DNA of 40,827 bases from Fragilaria radians (GCA_900642245.1 CAAAJI010000380.1:1-40827), one strand, 5' to 3'. Numbered from the stretch's first letter, positions 21,092 to 31,779 are shown. A program made the numbers and translations. The notes: generated by a model from the letters alone, not told the origin.

Positions 21092-22261
21092 TTAGGCTAC
21101 ATTCGTCACAACTTGGAAGTGTACTCGATGTGAATCTCCACTCCCCAAGCAACCAACTTCACTTGTTTCTTCCATAATTAATGCTACCTCTGTTTCCATG
21201 GCTGCCGTGAGCTTTTCAGACATGAATGCCTCCAATACATCATACGGGATCTCCTTGTTATTAACCCATTGTAGGGTACGTCGACGATTATCCCATTTGT
21301 CACTCCTACAAGAACGGCAGGTCCAGCTAGAACTTCCTCCCCAAATAAATAGTCCTCTCAACATTAGACGATCACTTTTTAATTCTCGTTTTGACTTTGT
21401 AGGGGTTGGCTTTGGTGTAGGCGTTGCCGATGGTTGTTTGCCGGCATCTTTTGCAGTTGATTTTTCTGATTTCTTGGATGCCTTCTCGGTTGGTTGTATG
21501 GTTGGTCGATTTGTTGGCCGGTTCGTTGGTCGGTTGGTGGGTCGAATTGTTGGTCGATTGGATGGATGGTTTGTAGGCCTTGAGGTTGGAGGTTTGGTTG
21601 GAAATTGGGGAGGTATCAGATTTGGAATTTGTGAAATAGAAGGCGCACTATTCGGGGGCAGGATTGAGTTTGGACTTTCTGTCGGTAAAGAAAATTCTAT
21701 CTTATTTGTTGGGGCAGATGAGGACTGGTTGCTCAATGTGAGGACTGTGAAATCATCGTCAAAAGCTTGTCCGTTCAATTGTGAAGGAGAGAGTGTCAAT
21801 GGCATCTCTGCGGGAAATGTAGCAGGTTTCAACGTGATATTATTCGAGAGAGGCGAGGATTCAGCTGTAATATTACTACTGCTCGAGTCAAGGGATGTAA
21901 AATCATCATCAGCAACAGATGGCAGCGTCCCATTACCAACCAAAGGATTCACCGTGACTTGCGGTGAGTCTATTCCTGACAATGGACTATTCAATCGAAG
22001 GTCATTCGCACGGAAAAACGACCGGGCAAATTCAGAAACGTAGAATTCCAATTTTTCATTCAAAAACTCATTCTCCTTGTCATTACACGTTATGAATTGA
22101 CTTTCCTCCGAATTGATTCGAGTGATCAGAATCTGAAACATAGTACAAAACTCTGGCATATGACTATCATTGACTTTCCAAGTTCGTTGGGGACAAAAAT
22201 CTTGAGCATTACTCCTTGCGGCCACGAAAAGTAAGAAGACGCAGGAAGGGAATGCTCGCAT
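21092..22261 (-). CDS. Secreted PT-repeat protein 2, paralog of protein 1 (389 aa)
   Basis: The frame is open upstream only from TTG; the ATG at 22261 gives a clean signal peptide (MRAFPSCVFLLFVAARSNA, cleavage before Gln-Asp as in the paralog). Residues 20-95 match protein 1 (C23, C39, C59; NEKLEFYVSEFARSFF, then NDLRLNSPL). Residues 96-215 are a Ser/Thr/Asn/Pro-rich spacer, not conserved. Residues 218-259 are Pro-Thr/Asn-Arg-Pro-Thr repeats. A Lys-rich patch (259-300) follows, then RGLFIWGGSSSWTCRSC (C315, C318), a triple Arg and C371. R-X-L sites (REL, DRL) flank the Lys-rich patch. Lys-rich plus R-X-L recalls silaffin-type wall proteins; this is inference. The large antisense frame over it is a mirror of the repeat. 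Confidence 0.85.
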   Translation of the reverse strand: MRAFPSCVFLLFVAARSNAQDFCPQRTWKVNDSHMPEFCTMFQILITRINSEESQFITCNDKENEFLNEKLEFYVSEFARSFFRANDLRLNSPLSGIDSPQVTVNPLVGNGTLPSVADDDFTSLDSSSSNITAESSPLSNNITLKPATFPAEMPLTLSPSQLNGQAFDDDFTVLTLSNQSSSAPTNKIEFSLPTESPNSILPPNSAPSISQIPNLIPPQFPTKPPTSRPTNHPSNRPTIRPTNRPTNRPTNRPTIQPTEKASKKSEKSTAKDAGKQPSATPTPKPTPTKSKRELKSDRLMLRGLFIWGGSSSWTCRSCRSDKWDNRRRTLQWVNNKEIPYDVLEAFMSEKLTAAMETEVALIMEETSEVGCLGSGDSHRVHFQVVTNVA

Positions 22262-23089
22262 CCTTTCCGAAAATGTTCCCCTTGGTTGACGCAACGCGTT
22301 TTCAGACTTTCAAATGGTTTTAATGACTACATCCAATTAACGATGGTATAAATGTAGGAAATCGATTAAGAAATGAATGCCGGAGAAATTTATTTTGTTT
22401 CACGATACTCTGATCTTTGTTTCAAGTTATGTAGAAATGACAAAAACCAAAACATGACCGTTTGGAACAAAACCAGATCGTCGCGATTCAGATTGTATAG
22501 GTAGGGTGACTGATTCCCGATTCCTTCAAGTCGCAGTAAACATACGATACATGTCTATCATACCTTACTTATCGAATAGAGTGCTTCATCCATGATTTCA
22601 ATCACTTCTTGTGCCAAAGTAATCATATCCAAATTGGTAAAGGCCCCATTACAGATTCCTTTTGGCTACATGAATTTTTGTTCATGTTAGAAAACCATAC
22701 CCAACATCATCAGCGTTAATCTTAAGGTCCCATTCATCCATTTAGGACGCACATGAATCTGGTGTTGAGAGTTTAGTTAGAGGTTATTAGAATTATCTCG
22801 TCATTTCCAAGGGTCCACCAAATATTCTAAAAAAAATTGAATCTGATCAAGATTCAATAAAAGCCATTTAACTTCTAACACTTACAACAATATCATCACT
22901 GCGCTCAATTTCCCTCGCAATTGTCATTTGTAAAGGACAGCAATGTTTATACAATTAAAATTTCGCCCCAAAGTTGTTGATTTCCGGTAAAGTTATGCAT
23001 ATTGATGCGGGCCTTATGATGCAAGAAGCGATGTAACTTGACACAGATAGAATCATTCATGATGCACATTTTATTTTTATTCGTTCCTT
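22262..23089. other. Intergenic region upstream of PT-repeat gene 2
   Basis: Presumed promoter of the minus-strand gene ending at 22261. No coding region is recognised in it. Confidence 0.4.
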
Positions 23090-23189
23090 AGATTAATAAT
23101 TATTTGGTAAAAAGAAAGAATCCTGATTATTATTCTTTTCTTGCGCATACAATGTCAAGAAATACTTTCCAAATGCTAGTATTGCTGTC

Positions 23190-23483
23190 TTACCTTTGGA
23201 GTAAAATCATTCTTCCAGGACCAGCTTGCAGACACAAATGGCTATAAACCGTTATTGCATCGATTTCAATTGTTCGCAAAAAATAAACACCAATTGTTAA
23301 AATTCTACTTTCGACTTCCAAACATTCTTCAAAGAGTTGCCTTTCTGCATCATGATGGAAGCTTGATGGTAGTTTTGGAATGTGAATTCTCAGCTTGTAG
23401 AATCCAATATAAGCTTGATATACAATACTGTATAAAATAGTACAGTGAGTATAGTATTTGCTGCTATGTTGAGAAAGTTGCAA
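23190..23483 (-). CDS. Candidate exon of an unidentified minus-strand gene
   Basis: A 97-codon open stretch without an upstream ATG. Its 3' end is CAAAG followed by GTAAGA (donor at about 23195-23190), a near-perfect splice donor. A pyrimidine-rich stretch and TAAG acceptor occur at about 23090, after which the phase would give only two more residues and a TAA, followed by AATAAA-like polyadenylation signals. The peptide contains IPKLPSSFHHDAERQLFEE, then ITVYSHLCLQAGPGRM, and does not look like noise. I recognise no family, and no upstream exon could be joined. It could be the last coding part of a gene or a remnant. Confidence 0.3.
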   Translation of the reverse strand: MQLSQHSSKYYTHCTILYSIVYQAYIGFYKLRIHIPKLPSSFHHDAERQLFEECLEVESRILTIGVYFLRTIEIDAITVYSHLCLQAGPGRMILLQR

Positions 23484-24357
23484 TGTAAGATCCAGTTAAG
23501 AAATCCTGCTCTTGATCCCTAATCGGTATGAGATGTAGCAGCATCCAAATAATTAGGATTATTGCATGTTTTTGTTTAATGGCATGACAATTGATTTGAA
23601 AATATTGCACTTGATTTGAGTCTACTAACAGATGCTGTGTACATCTTAACTTGGGAATGACATTTTTCTTATCCTTATTCCAAATTTGTGATGAGAATAC
23701 ACATATCCAGTTTATGCGTAGTGTCCCAAATTACATGGAGACCTATCTAACGTTATTTCTATATGTACACTTACAATCAACATTATACAAATCCATAATT
23801 CCAGTGCATATACAAATTCCATAGTCTATAACAAAAACATAAACTAAAAGCTGCTTATATCTTTGTTTACTCCATAAAGTACCTAATTATAGTTTGTTCC
23901 ATACACCATCGTACGTCAATTAACATCTAAAGTTTAGATTTATATTATTTATATGTACGTCAATTGCCTCATAGAATAAATCTATAAATGGGAACTCCAT
24001 GCTAAGCATCAATTTCTGCGCATTGAGAATGGATCATAATTGCAAGAATCTCTCGCAATTGCAAGAATCTCGAATCTCTCTACTGTACTACTACTACTAC
24101 TGCCTTTTTACAACTATTAGGTAGCTGTATTACTGTTACTGCTTTTACTTATCTACCAATCGTTTTCCGTAGTTGATGAACCATTCCTTTTTTTATTTTG
24201 GTTGAATTTTTAACTTTTTTCATTATCGGATCTCCAAGTAATTCATTGGAAAACAACAGCACGCAAGTTGTTCCGTCTTTCAGTTTTCATTCTCCTCATT
24301 CTCGTAACAAGTTTTTGTATTGTTCATTCACAAAAGTAATACGTATTCATTCCAATC
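23484..24357. other. Upstream region of the DBP3-type helicase
   Basis: Promoter side of the gene starting at 24358. It contains a direct repeat CGCAATTGCAAGAATCTC around 24035-24075 and a short CTA trinucleotide run at about 24085-24100. No gene is seen. Confidence 0.4.
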
Positions 24358-26268
24358 ATGAAGATGGAATTTCATCAGGAAGCGATTCGAATCATCCAAA
24401 AGGCTTTGGATAAGTCGGAAGATGGGACCATGAAAATTAAAAAGTTAATTCGGAAATTAATGAAAAAAATGATATCCTCACATCCAAATATCAATGAAAG
24501 TATTCTACAAACTTGGATTCAATCGTCGGAAACAAAAATGGATTCCCTGTGGCAAGTCACGGATAAGGAAATTAAGTTACTATCATCCAAGAAGACGACG
24601 AAAACAACAACAACAGAAAAAAAACGAAATATTGATTCATCGTCCTCAACAATGGATGCTTCTCCTTCAAATCCTATTGAAGATGGTACCAAGAAAAGTA
24701 AAAAAAGTAAAAAATCGGAAGCAACAACGACATCATCTACATGGACTTTAGATGATGTTGTGAAATGGCGTAAGGAAAATAAGATTGTATTGAAGGAAAA
24801 TCATGATGATGAAAATTCAAATAACGGTACTCCTAAAGTCAAGCTTCAAAGCCTACCCGAATTTTTCCCATATAAATCCTTTGATGCACCAGGATGTATT
24901 AAGTACATCCCACCCGAACTTATTCATCAATGTACCAAGGTTTATAACTTTCAATCACCATCTCCCATTCAAGCACAATGTTGGCCTATTGTTTTAGAAC
25001 AAGCGCAACATCCAGAGAATAGTAGTGACACTTATCGTGATGTCGTGGGAATTGCCGAAACGGGAAGTGGAAAAACTTTGGCCTTTGCCATTCCAGCCTT
25101 GGCATTATTCACATCCCAACCACGTCCAACGAAAACTGACACGAACAAAAAGTGGAAGCAGACATCCTCCTACCCCCGGATGTTGGTAGTTGCACCGACT
25201 CGGGAATTGGCATTGCAATCCCATAAGGTATTGCAAGAATTTGGAGCAGTCCTACAGCTCACTTCTGTGGTACTGTATGGTGGTGTATCCAAGCAAGATC
25301 AAATCGCGGAATTAAAGCGCACTAACGTAGATATGATTGTCGCCACTCCAGGACGTCTCAAGGATCTTGTCAAGGATGGATCAAGTATTAATTTGTCCCA
25401 AGTTACCTATTTGGTATTGGATGAGGCAGATCGTATGTTGGATGATGGATTTCGAGATGAAATTGTGTATATCCTCTCTTGCTGCAATCACAAGCAACGT
25501 CGGACTCTCATGTTTTCTGCCACTTGGCCAGCCGTTATCCAAACCCTGGCACGTGAATTTTTGCGAAATCCGATTCTTGTCTATGTTGGCTTTGAATCTA
25601 TTCAGGGAAACAATGACAATCCAGACGGTGATGACTGTATCCTCGTGGAGGATTCTCTGTCGGCCAACAAACGTGTCACACAAATTGTGGAGGTCATTGA
25701 AGATCGAGCACGTGATGCAAGATTAATTCAACTATTGAAGCAGTATCCACCCGAAACCAATCAGAGAGTACTTGTTTTTGCTCTTTACAAGAAAGAAGCA
25801 GAACGATTGGAAATTTCCTTAAAGAGATCTGGTTGGAATTGTGGATCTATTCATGGGAACAAGTCTCAACCACAACGAACCGAAGCGTTGTCCAAATTTC
25901 AAGATGGGACATGTCCTCTCTTGATTGCTACGGATGTTGCTGCCCGTGGATTGGATATTCCTCATGTAGAATTGGTTGTCAATTATACTTTCCCTCTGAC
26001 CATTGAAGACTATGTCCATCGGATTGGTCGAACAGGCCGAGCAGGAAAAAGTGGACGTAGTCACACCTTCTTCCAACCGACGGATAAGGCTCATGCCGGG
26101 TCGTTGCAAGTCATTATGCGACAGGCAGGACAAACCATTCCTCCAGAATTAATGAAATTTGGAAGTACCATCAAACGGAAGGAACACAAATTGTATGGAA
26201 ATTTCAGTGGAAGTAGCAGTGCCACTGCTGGACCCATGAAGAAAGCCACAAGAATTGTATTTGATTGA
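24358..26268 (+). CDS. DBP3: DEAD-box ATP-dependent RNA helicase, DBP3 type (636 aa)
   Basis: Nucleolar RNA helicase; yeast Dbp3 helps process pre-rRNA for the 60S subunit. All motifs are present: Q motif (198-206), AETGSGKT (233-240), PTRELA (280-285), TPGR (330-333), DEAD (355-358), SAT (387-389), TDVAARGLDIP (525-535) and HRIGRTGRAG (554-563). The DBP3 assignment rests on the tail, where PPELMKFGSTIKRKEHKLYG and the final RIVFD match the yeast Dbp3 end, and on FALYKKEAERLE in domain 2. The N-terminal 120 residues hold a helical domain (MKIKKLIRKLMKKM, then DSLWQVTDKEIKLL) like the winged helix of nucleolar LYAR proteins, then Thr/Lys-rich nuclear-localisation runs (KKSKKSKKS). Single exon. 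Many overlapping small frames are shadows. Confidence 0.92.
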   Translation: MKMEFHQEAIRIIQKALDKSEDGTMKIKKLIRKLMKKMISSHPNINESILQTWIQSSETKMDSLWQVTDKEIKLLSSKKTTKTTTTEKKRNIDSSSSTMDASPSNPIEDGTKKSKKSKKSEATTTSSTWTLDDVVKWRKENKIVLKENHDDENSNNGTPKVKLQSLPEFFPYKSFDAPGCIKYIPPELIHQCTKVYNFQSPSPIQAQCWPIVLEQAQHPENSSDTYRDVVGIAETGSGKTLAFAIPALALFTSQPRPTKTDTNKKWKQTSSYPRMLVVAPTRELALQSHKVLQEFGAVLQLTSVVLYGGVSKQDQIAELKRTNVDMIVATPGRLKDLVKDGSSINLSQVTYLVLDEADRMLDDGFRDEIVYILSCCNHKQRRTLMFSATWPAVIQTLAREFLRNPILVYVGFESIQGNNDNPDGDDCILVEDSLSANKRVTQIVEVIEDRARDARLIQLLKQYPPETNQRVLVFALYKKEAERLEISLKRSGWNCGSIHGNKSQPQRTEALSKFQDGTCPLLIATDVAARGLDIPHVELVVNYTFPLTIEDYVHRIGRTGRAGKSGRSHTFFQPTDKAHAGSLQVIMRQAGQTIPPELMKFGSTIKRKEHKLYGNFSGSSSATAGPMKKATRIVFD

Positions 26269-27347
26269 TTTAGGGAATGACTTTGGCATTATATTATTAA
26301 TTTCTTCTAGCTCTCTCTCAGTAATATATTGACTAGAATCCTAATACGTTTAATGGTATTGATTCTATCCAATGATATTCCTTGAGACATTCATTTTTTC
26401 CTTTTGATTTGATATTTTTTCCCCTTCCGTGGCCTTGATTTGCCTATCGTATCAAAATCTGACCATCAAATCTGTAGTTCCTATGTACGAAAAATGAAAT
26501 TGATACATGGAAAAAGTAAATCAACAGTAACTTAGTCTTTTTCATTCCAGGACTTGTGTTCTTGCTTCTAGCAAATACCTTTGCCAAAAATTTCTCACTC
26601 CATGTTGATCATGCATTCTTATTTACAGTAACGCTTGGCACTCTACCATCACTACTACTATCCTGAATTCTCCAATGAAACAAATTTAAGACCTTTTCAA
26701 AAGTGAAAGTGAAGGAAAAAGAAATCTGGAACATCTTGCCATGTTACATCGAGCGTACTGGACTAATTTAATGGGTTTTGAGCTAGGTAAATCCATACTA
26801 GCTTGACTTCACATTATTATCAAGTGTAAATTTTTCTTTCACAGCTTAGACGAATGATCAGTCCAACATTTACATAAATATTCCATTGTTCATAAATGTA
26901 GTAAAGGTACAACATTGAATTGATACTGAATTGCCACTAAATTCCATGCGCAAAGAGGCGTTGATCCAAAGTACAGAAGAGGCATCCCAAATCACAATAA
27001 ATGTTGGAACGGCAAGTGTAGAAGAAGAAGAAGATATAAAAGAAATGTACAACTACTACTTATGCCAACAATTGGGTTAGGGTATTTGATTCCTGACATC
27101 AAGCCGTATGGAATTTTGTTTCTTCAACTGTCTTATCGAGATTTGTCTATCACTTTGTTCTATCAAGTATTGTGCGACCAAATTTAATTTTCTCTTGAGG
27201 GAGATGCGTCATTCTCTTGGAACAGTTTTGCAGTTCCCATTTCATTTCCGTCAGCACAAGCAACTATCATAAAATAACAATATATGTATAATTGATTGTG
27301 CCGTCTCTCTCTCCCTCAGACAAAATATTAGAAAAAGAAATTTCGTT
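26269..27347. other. Intergenic region between convergent genes
   Basis: 3' flanks of the DBP3-type gene (+) and the HAT/TPR gene (-). It holds one plus-strand frame, ATG 26946 to TAG 27080 (44 codons, with an acidic run VEEEEDIKEMYNYY), which has protein-like composition but no known family and may be an isolated exon or chance. Confidence 0.4.
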
Positions 27348-30098
27348 TTAATCACGTTTTGGTCGAGGAGTCTTCTTTAAAATTGATTTGGGAACTTTCG
27401 CTTCAATGGAACCTTTGTTCATCCAAACTTCACCGCGCAAACTTCCTTGATTGTCACTCCCCCAACTTTGAACTTCCACAGCATTCTTACTAGCTTTAGT
27501 GGATCGTCCATCCAATGAGTCGTCACCTTTCTTTTTTTGAGGCTTGTTCTTGTTGCCGTCAACTTCCTGAATTAAAATTTCATCTTCCAATTGGATTTTT
27601 TCTCGCATACTCCTTTGATAGACATTCTGTGCCTCTCGGATATTGCCCAAGCGTTGTTCCATGAGTTCATAGGAACGCCATAAGGACATTTTTTCTTGAC
27701 TTCCTGGAGGGAATTGTTTGATGGCGCCTGTGTGGTTTTGAAACAAGTTAATAGCACGTGAGAGACGTATACATGGCTAAATGAGAATAGGACACAAACA
27801 ATGACAAAAAAAGGTAGATATTGATTCTACGTACGTTCCATAATGGATCGAGCATCAGGTGCGTTTCCCAATTCTTCCTCAAGGAGTGCCCATGCCGTTA
27901 TAGCTGCCACATTCAGGGCATCGGCATCGAGAGCACGATTGAAGCACCGCCGTGCAGCTGCATGATCTCCCTCAGCTGCTTCTAAGATACCCCATGCTTG
28001 CCATAATCGTGCACATTTATATCCACCACTTTGACCACCGCTGAGCTGAGAACAACTCCAAATACCCTGTTGGAATATATCCCGTGCGACATCGGCAGTT
28101 CCATAACGAGTCTCTAGAACTCCCCATGCTTGCCATAGTGATGCCTGTCGCTTGTCGACCTCTGTACCACGCTTTAACCTGTTGGGAGGGTGAGTGAATT
28201 AAGGAATTATAGAGAGTGAATTATGGAATAGGAACGAAATCAGTGAGTGAAGGTTTCCTTTGACGGGGAGTCTACTCATCAGTTCTATAAACTTACAAAG
28301 CTCTTGCCGATTGTACATCACCCAATTTGACAACGTAAAGAGCATAGGCTTGTAAGACAACAGCATCACGAGGCTTTGCTCTCAATGCTCGTTCAAACAG
28401 ATCAATGACTTTTCGACTATTCCCATTCGGACGTTTCGATTCCATAATGGCATATGCTTGCAGAACTCTAGAATTTCTTGCATCAAACTTTAGTACTTGT
28501 TCAAAATATCCCTCGGCAGCCTCCCAATTTTCTTTTTCCGTTTCCAATACACCCAATTGTAAGTATGCGACCGAACAACGAGGATCACATTCTAGGGCTC
28601 GAAGGTATAATTCTCGTGCCTTACGGGTATTATCTCCCCCTCCGGAGGCTCCACCACCGGGTTGTCGTTCTAGGGATCCCCATGCGGTATACAAATGTGC
28701 CGACGGTGGTAAATTTGCCTTTTGGAGTTCTCGTTCGGCCGTCTGATAACAGATCCGACCGGCGGCGACATTCATTCGTAATTTCCGAACACGTAACTGT
28801 GCCAGTGCAATCCATGCTGCCGCATGAGATGGACGTGACTTGACAGCGGCTAGGTAGAGATCTTCTGCTTCTGTTAGGCGTCCCGTAGTCTCCTGAAGAC
28901 AGCCCAGGGCCTGTAGGAGGTAGGGATTACCACCAAATTCTGGTTCGCCAGTATGAGGAGATAAGGATATAGAATTGAAAATCCCCGACTGTAGGTATTG
29001 TCTGGCAAGTTGAAAATCACGTCTACGTTGCGCAATTTTGGATAATCCCAAATAGGCTCTACCATCTTGTGGATCGAGAGATAATGCCTGTTCATAGAGT
29101 GCTTGTGCGTCCTCAAGACGGTTCCTAGCCATTTCACGTTGGGCAAAGTAGGACAGACGATCCGAATTAACCTTGAGAGGATTGGAAAGACGAATTCCAT
29201 CTCTAAATTGTACAGCTCCCTCGCCCATGAGGGATGTATCATAGGTAACGACATCTCCAACCTTCCTAGTTCGGATTCCATAAACAGCTCCTTCAACTCT
29301 TTGCGTCATATCTAGATCAATTTGTTGGGTAGCATTATTCATTGGGCGAAGGGTATCATATTTTTGTGGAGACGTATAGGAAGATGTCCGTAACGATGTT
29401 GCTTTCGAACCCCACCATGAGGATTGTTTATTTTTGAGGATGTTGTTATTGTTGTTGCTAGAATTATTGTCACGTGGTGGTGGTGGTGGTGATGAGGACG
29501 ATAGTATTGTAGTCGCAGCAGCAGCAGCAGCACCAGAAACAGATTCTGTTTTTCGATTGGATATGCGATATAAATCTTGTTGAATGGATGAATCATCCCA
29601 AACGGGTTCTGGAAATAAATTTTCAAATGCCCAAATGTTGGTAGGTTTTTCTAACAAAACGTTATATTGCGCTTGTCGAGGATCTGGAGATATCCGATCC
29701 GTCGTTGTTTTCCTATTACGGCGAGAAGAAGATTTCATATCCATGGTTGTATTTTTGTTCATGACAATGTTGGATCGATGATCATCAAGTAAGCTGTTGC
29801 TGCTATTTTGGTTGTTATCTTCCATCGGAGATTCAATAGTATCCTCATCCTTGTGACTGGATAATTGAAACAGAAATTGTCGATGCGATATTCTCGAAAA
29901 GCTTAAGGATGGATTCCTTTGCGTATAACGATTGTTATTGATGCTAGAACTCTTTGACTTTGCTGCAAGAAAGGTTGTCCATTTACTTATCAATGGCATC
30001 ATCCTCATGTTATGGTTCAACGCCATTACCTTCACATTCAATTGAAATATCCACCAAACTACATGAACAACAACCTTTACACTTATAGAATTCATCAT
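27348..30098 (-). CDS. HAT/TPR-repeat protein, HCF107/Mbb1-like (841 aa, three exons)
   Basis: Exons: 30098-28297, 28178-27835 and 27727-27348. Introns are 118 and 107 bases with donors GTAAGT and GTACGT and CAG acceptors, and both junctions keep phase and complete a repeat. Residues 7-27 are a hydrophobic leader followed by a basic Ser/Asn-rich stretch, consistent with signal plus transit peptide to a plastid, though a clear ASAFAP motif is not seen. Residues 60-310 are low complexity (Asn, poly-Ala and poly-Pro runs). From about 312 to 760 run TPR/HAT units (e.g. AQALYEQALSLDPQDGRAYL, ARELYLRALECDPRCSVAYL). HCF107 and Mbb1 bind 5' leaders of plastid psbH/psbB transcripts and protect them from exonucleases. 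The tail is basic and ends PRPKRD. The family fit is good; the exact RNA target is unknown. Confidence 0.8.
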
Positions 30099-31341
30099 CA
30101 GAGAGATATACTGCTGCTGCTACTATTTTGAAAAAGAAGAAGAGACAATACAAACAAAAAAGGAATTCAAATTGGATCCCCCGCCACACCGCACAAGGAA
30201 CAATAGTTTGGCGTCTTGTGAGAAAAGGCGTTACTAACTTACTTTCTTACGACTACCACCTACCACACACTCTGAAATACAACTTTCACAGGTCAGTGAG
30301 TCAAATAGTATTAGTAGTAGTGCATGGGTCGGTCCAATCCACAAACTTCAACATAGAGAAAATAACATCTTAGTATACCGGTATGTTCGTACTGGAATAC
30401 TTGTCCTTGCTTTGGCTACAATCCAATTTGCCAAGCTTTCAGTTCCGTATGATAGGTATGGACAACTTGAATTCAACTCAAAAAAGGAACATACTAAGCA
30501 GTTAGATTCTACTTGACAATCAATCAAGGTAAAGATTGAGATGAATATACATTATATTGCAACACATACAGTGTCATTATCCCAAGACCTGTGAAGAAAG
30601 AAAACAGGAAATATTTCTGAGTGAACAAAATGATCTGTTGGTCACTCAATCCTTGCGTGGAAATTTTAAAATGTAAGCAGGTAGTCCAATCCATAAGGAA
30701 TCCAGCAAAGAAATAATTTGCTTACAAAAATAAAAATATTCTCAACAATCAATTAGCATGTACTATAATACACCAGATGATACGGTGAACCAGTACATGT
30801 CAACTCATACACACATAGTGGATAATACCTCACTCCCTAATTGTCCAACAACGAGAAAAGAATTAATGGACCACTCCCAACAAGGGTTCATCTACATATC
30901 TTGAGTATAATCCTATTACGACGTTTCTTGCAACGACTAGTTACTCAATATTTCCAAAATATTGAATACCTAGCATCTCATCAGTTTTATCCCTTTTTTA
31001 TAGCTCTAATCAAGCTCATTCCCATAGACTGAATAGGAGGAGAGGCCAAATTATACACTGAAGGAACTATGACCAGTAATACAGTATGAGTCGTGGGAGC
31101 TGAATTTCATACGTACTTCCAAAAGCAAGACTTGATTTTCATTTGCATTCCCCTCATATTTAGAATAAAGTCAATCATCAATCTCCATTCGTTGATCTAC
31201 TGATCTACTAGAGAGTACAGGCGAGAAAACAACGGATTATCGTTGATAATTCCAAATCATATTACGAAGCATTCGTTGTGTTTTGGAGCATCCGAGATTG
31301 AGTTGAAAAAAACGCTGCCTTTTAGAATCCTACAGAAAAGC
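30099..31341. other. Intergenic region
   Basis: Promoter side of the HAT/TPR gene on the left, including a purine-rich AAAAAGAAGAAGAG run near 30131. A TATACCGGTAT palindrome lies near 30374. No gene is recognised. Confidence 0.4.
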
Positions 31342-31779
31342 ATGGCATCTTGGTCAATATCAGTGAAAATGGTTAGAAAACCTGGAGATAACACTTGCAA
31401 TGACTTTGTTTTCAATGTTCAACCTGACGATTACATCACATTGGTAAATGGACAAATCGAGTAATCTACCGGGTTGAAGGCAGAACAGCAACGGTTGATT
31501 TATCGGGGAAGAATCATAGGTGGAGCAGGAAATCAGTACGAATCCGTTAGAAATGAGTCTAGATTTAAGGATATTGTAGGCCTAGGAGATGGACAGACTA
31601 TTCATTTGGTTCCAAGACTGGGGCCTCCCATCTACAGAACAAGAACACGAGAAAACGAAACAAATCCCCTTATGTATCTCTAGCAACCGAAGGGATGGAC
31701 AATGACGATCCATTGGAAGAAATCATGTCCATGGGTGTTGAATTAACAACCAATCACTTTCGACAGTTGCGTCTATAAG
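31342..31779 (+). pseudogene. Ubiquitin-like domain gene with in-frame stop and frameshift
   Basis: ATG 31342 opens a ubiquitin-like fold: SWSISVKMVRKPGDN, FVFNVQPDDYITLVNGQIE, then TAA (31462-31464), and in the same frame KAEQQRLIYRGRIIGG and RFKDIVGLGDGQTIHLVPRL. The RLIYRGR and L-D-G-x-x-I-H-L-V motifs are typical of UBL domains in shuttle and quality-control proteins (BAG6/ubiquilin-like). The frame stops at 31681-31683. One base off, codons from about 31665 to 31779 read on as SPYVSLATEG and DDPLEEIMSMGVELTTNHFR, which looks like the continuing tail. So there are two lesions: a nonsense codon between the two halves of the UBL and a frameshift after it. Diatom nuclei use the standard code. 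Either it is a young pseudogene or the sequence has errors; an intron does not fit either site. Confidence 0.65.

Noticed and set aside
21198..22043. A 281-codon frame antisense to PT-repeat protein 2, rich in Val-Gly-Arg-Phe repeats
   Set aside because: It is the mirror of the PT-repeat coding sequence; the sense frame has a signal peptide and a paralog, the antisense frame has neither.
25337..26133. Frames overlapping the DBP3-type helicase in other frames and on the other strand
   Set aside because: The helicase motifs fix the real frame.
28405..29315. Several frames antisense to or out of frame with the HAT/TPR gene
   Set aside because: The sense frame carries a continuous repeat family; the others are composition shadows.
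31462..31464. Reading the TAA in the UBL gene as a reassigned codon or an intron
   Set aside because: Other genes here end normally at TAA, TAG or TGA, and no donor/acceptor pair brackets the stop.
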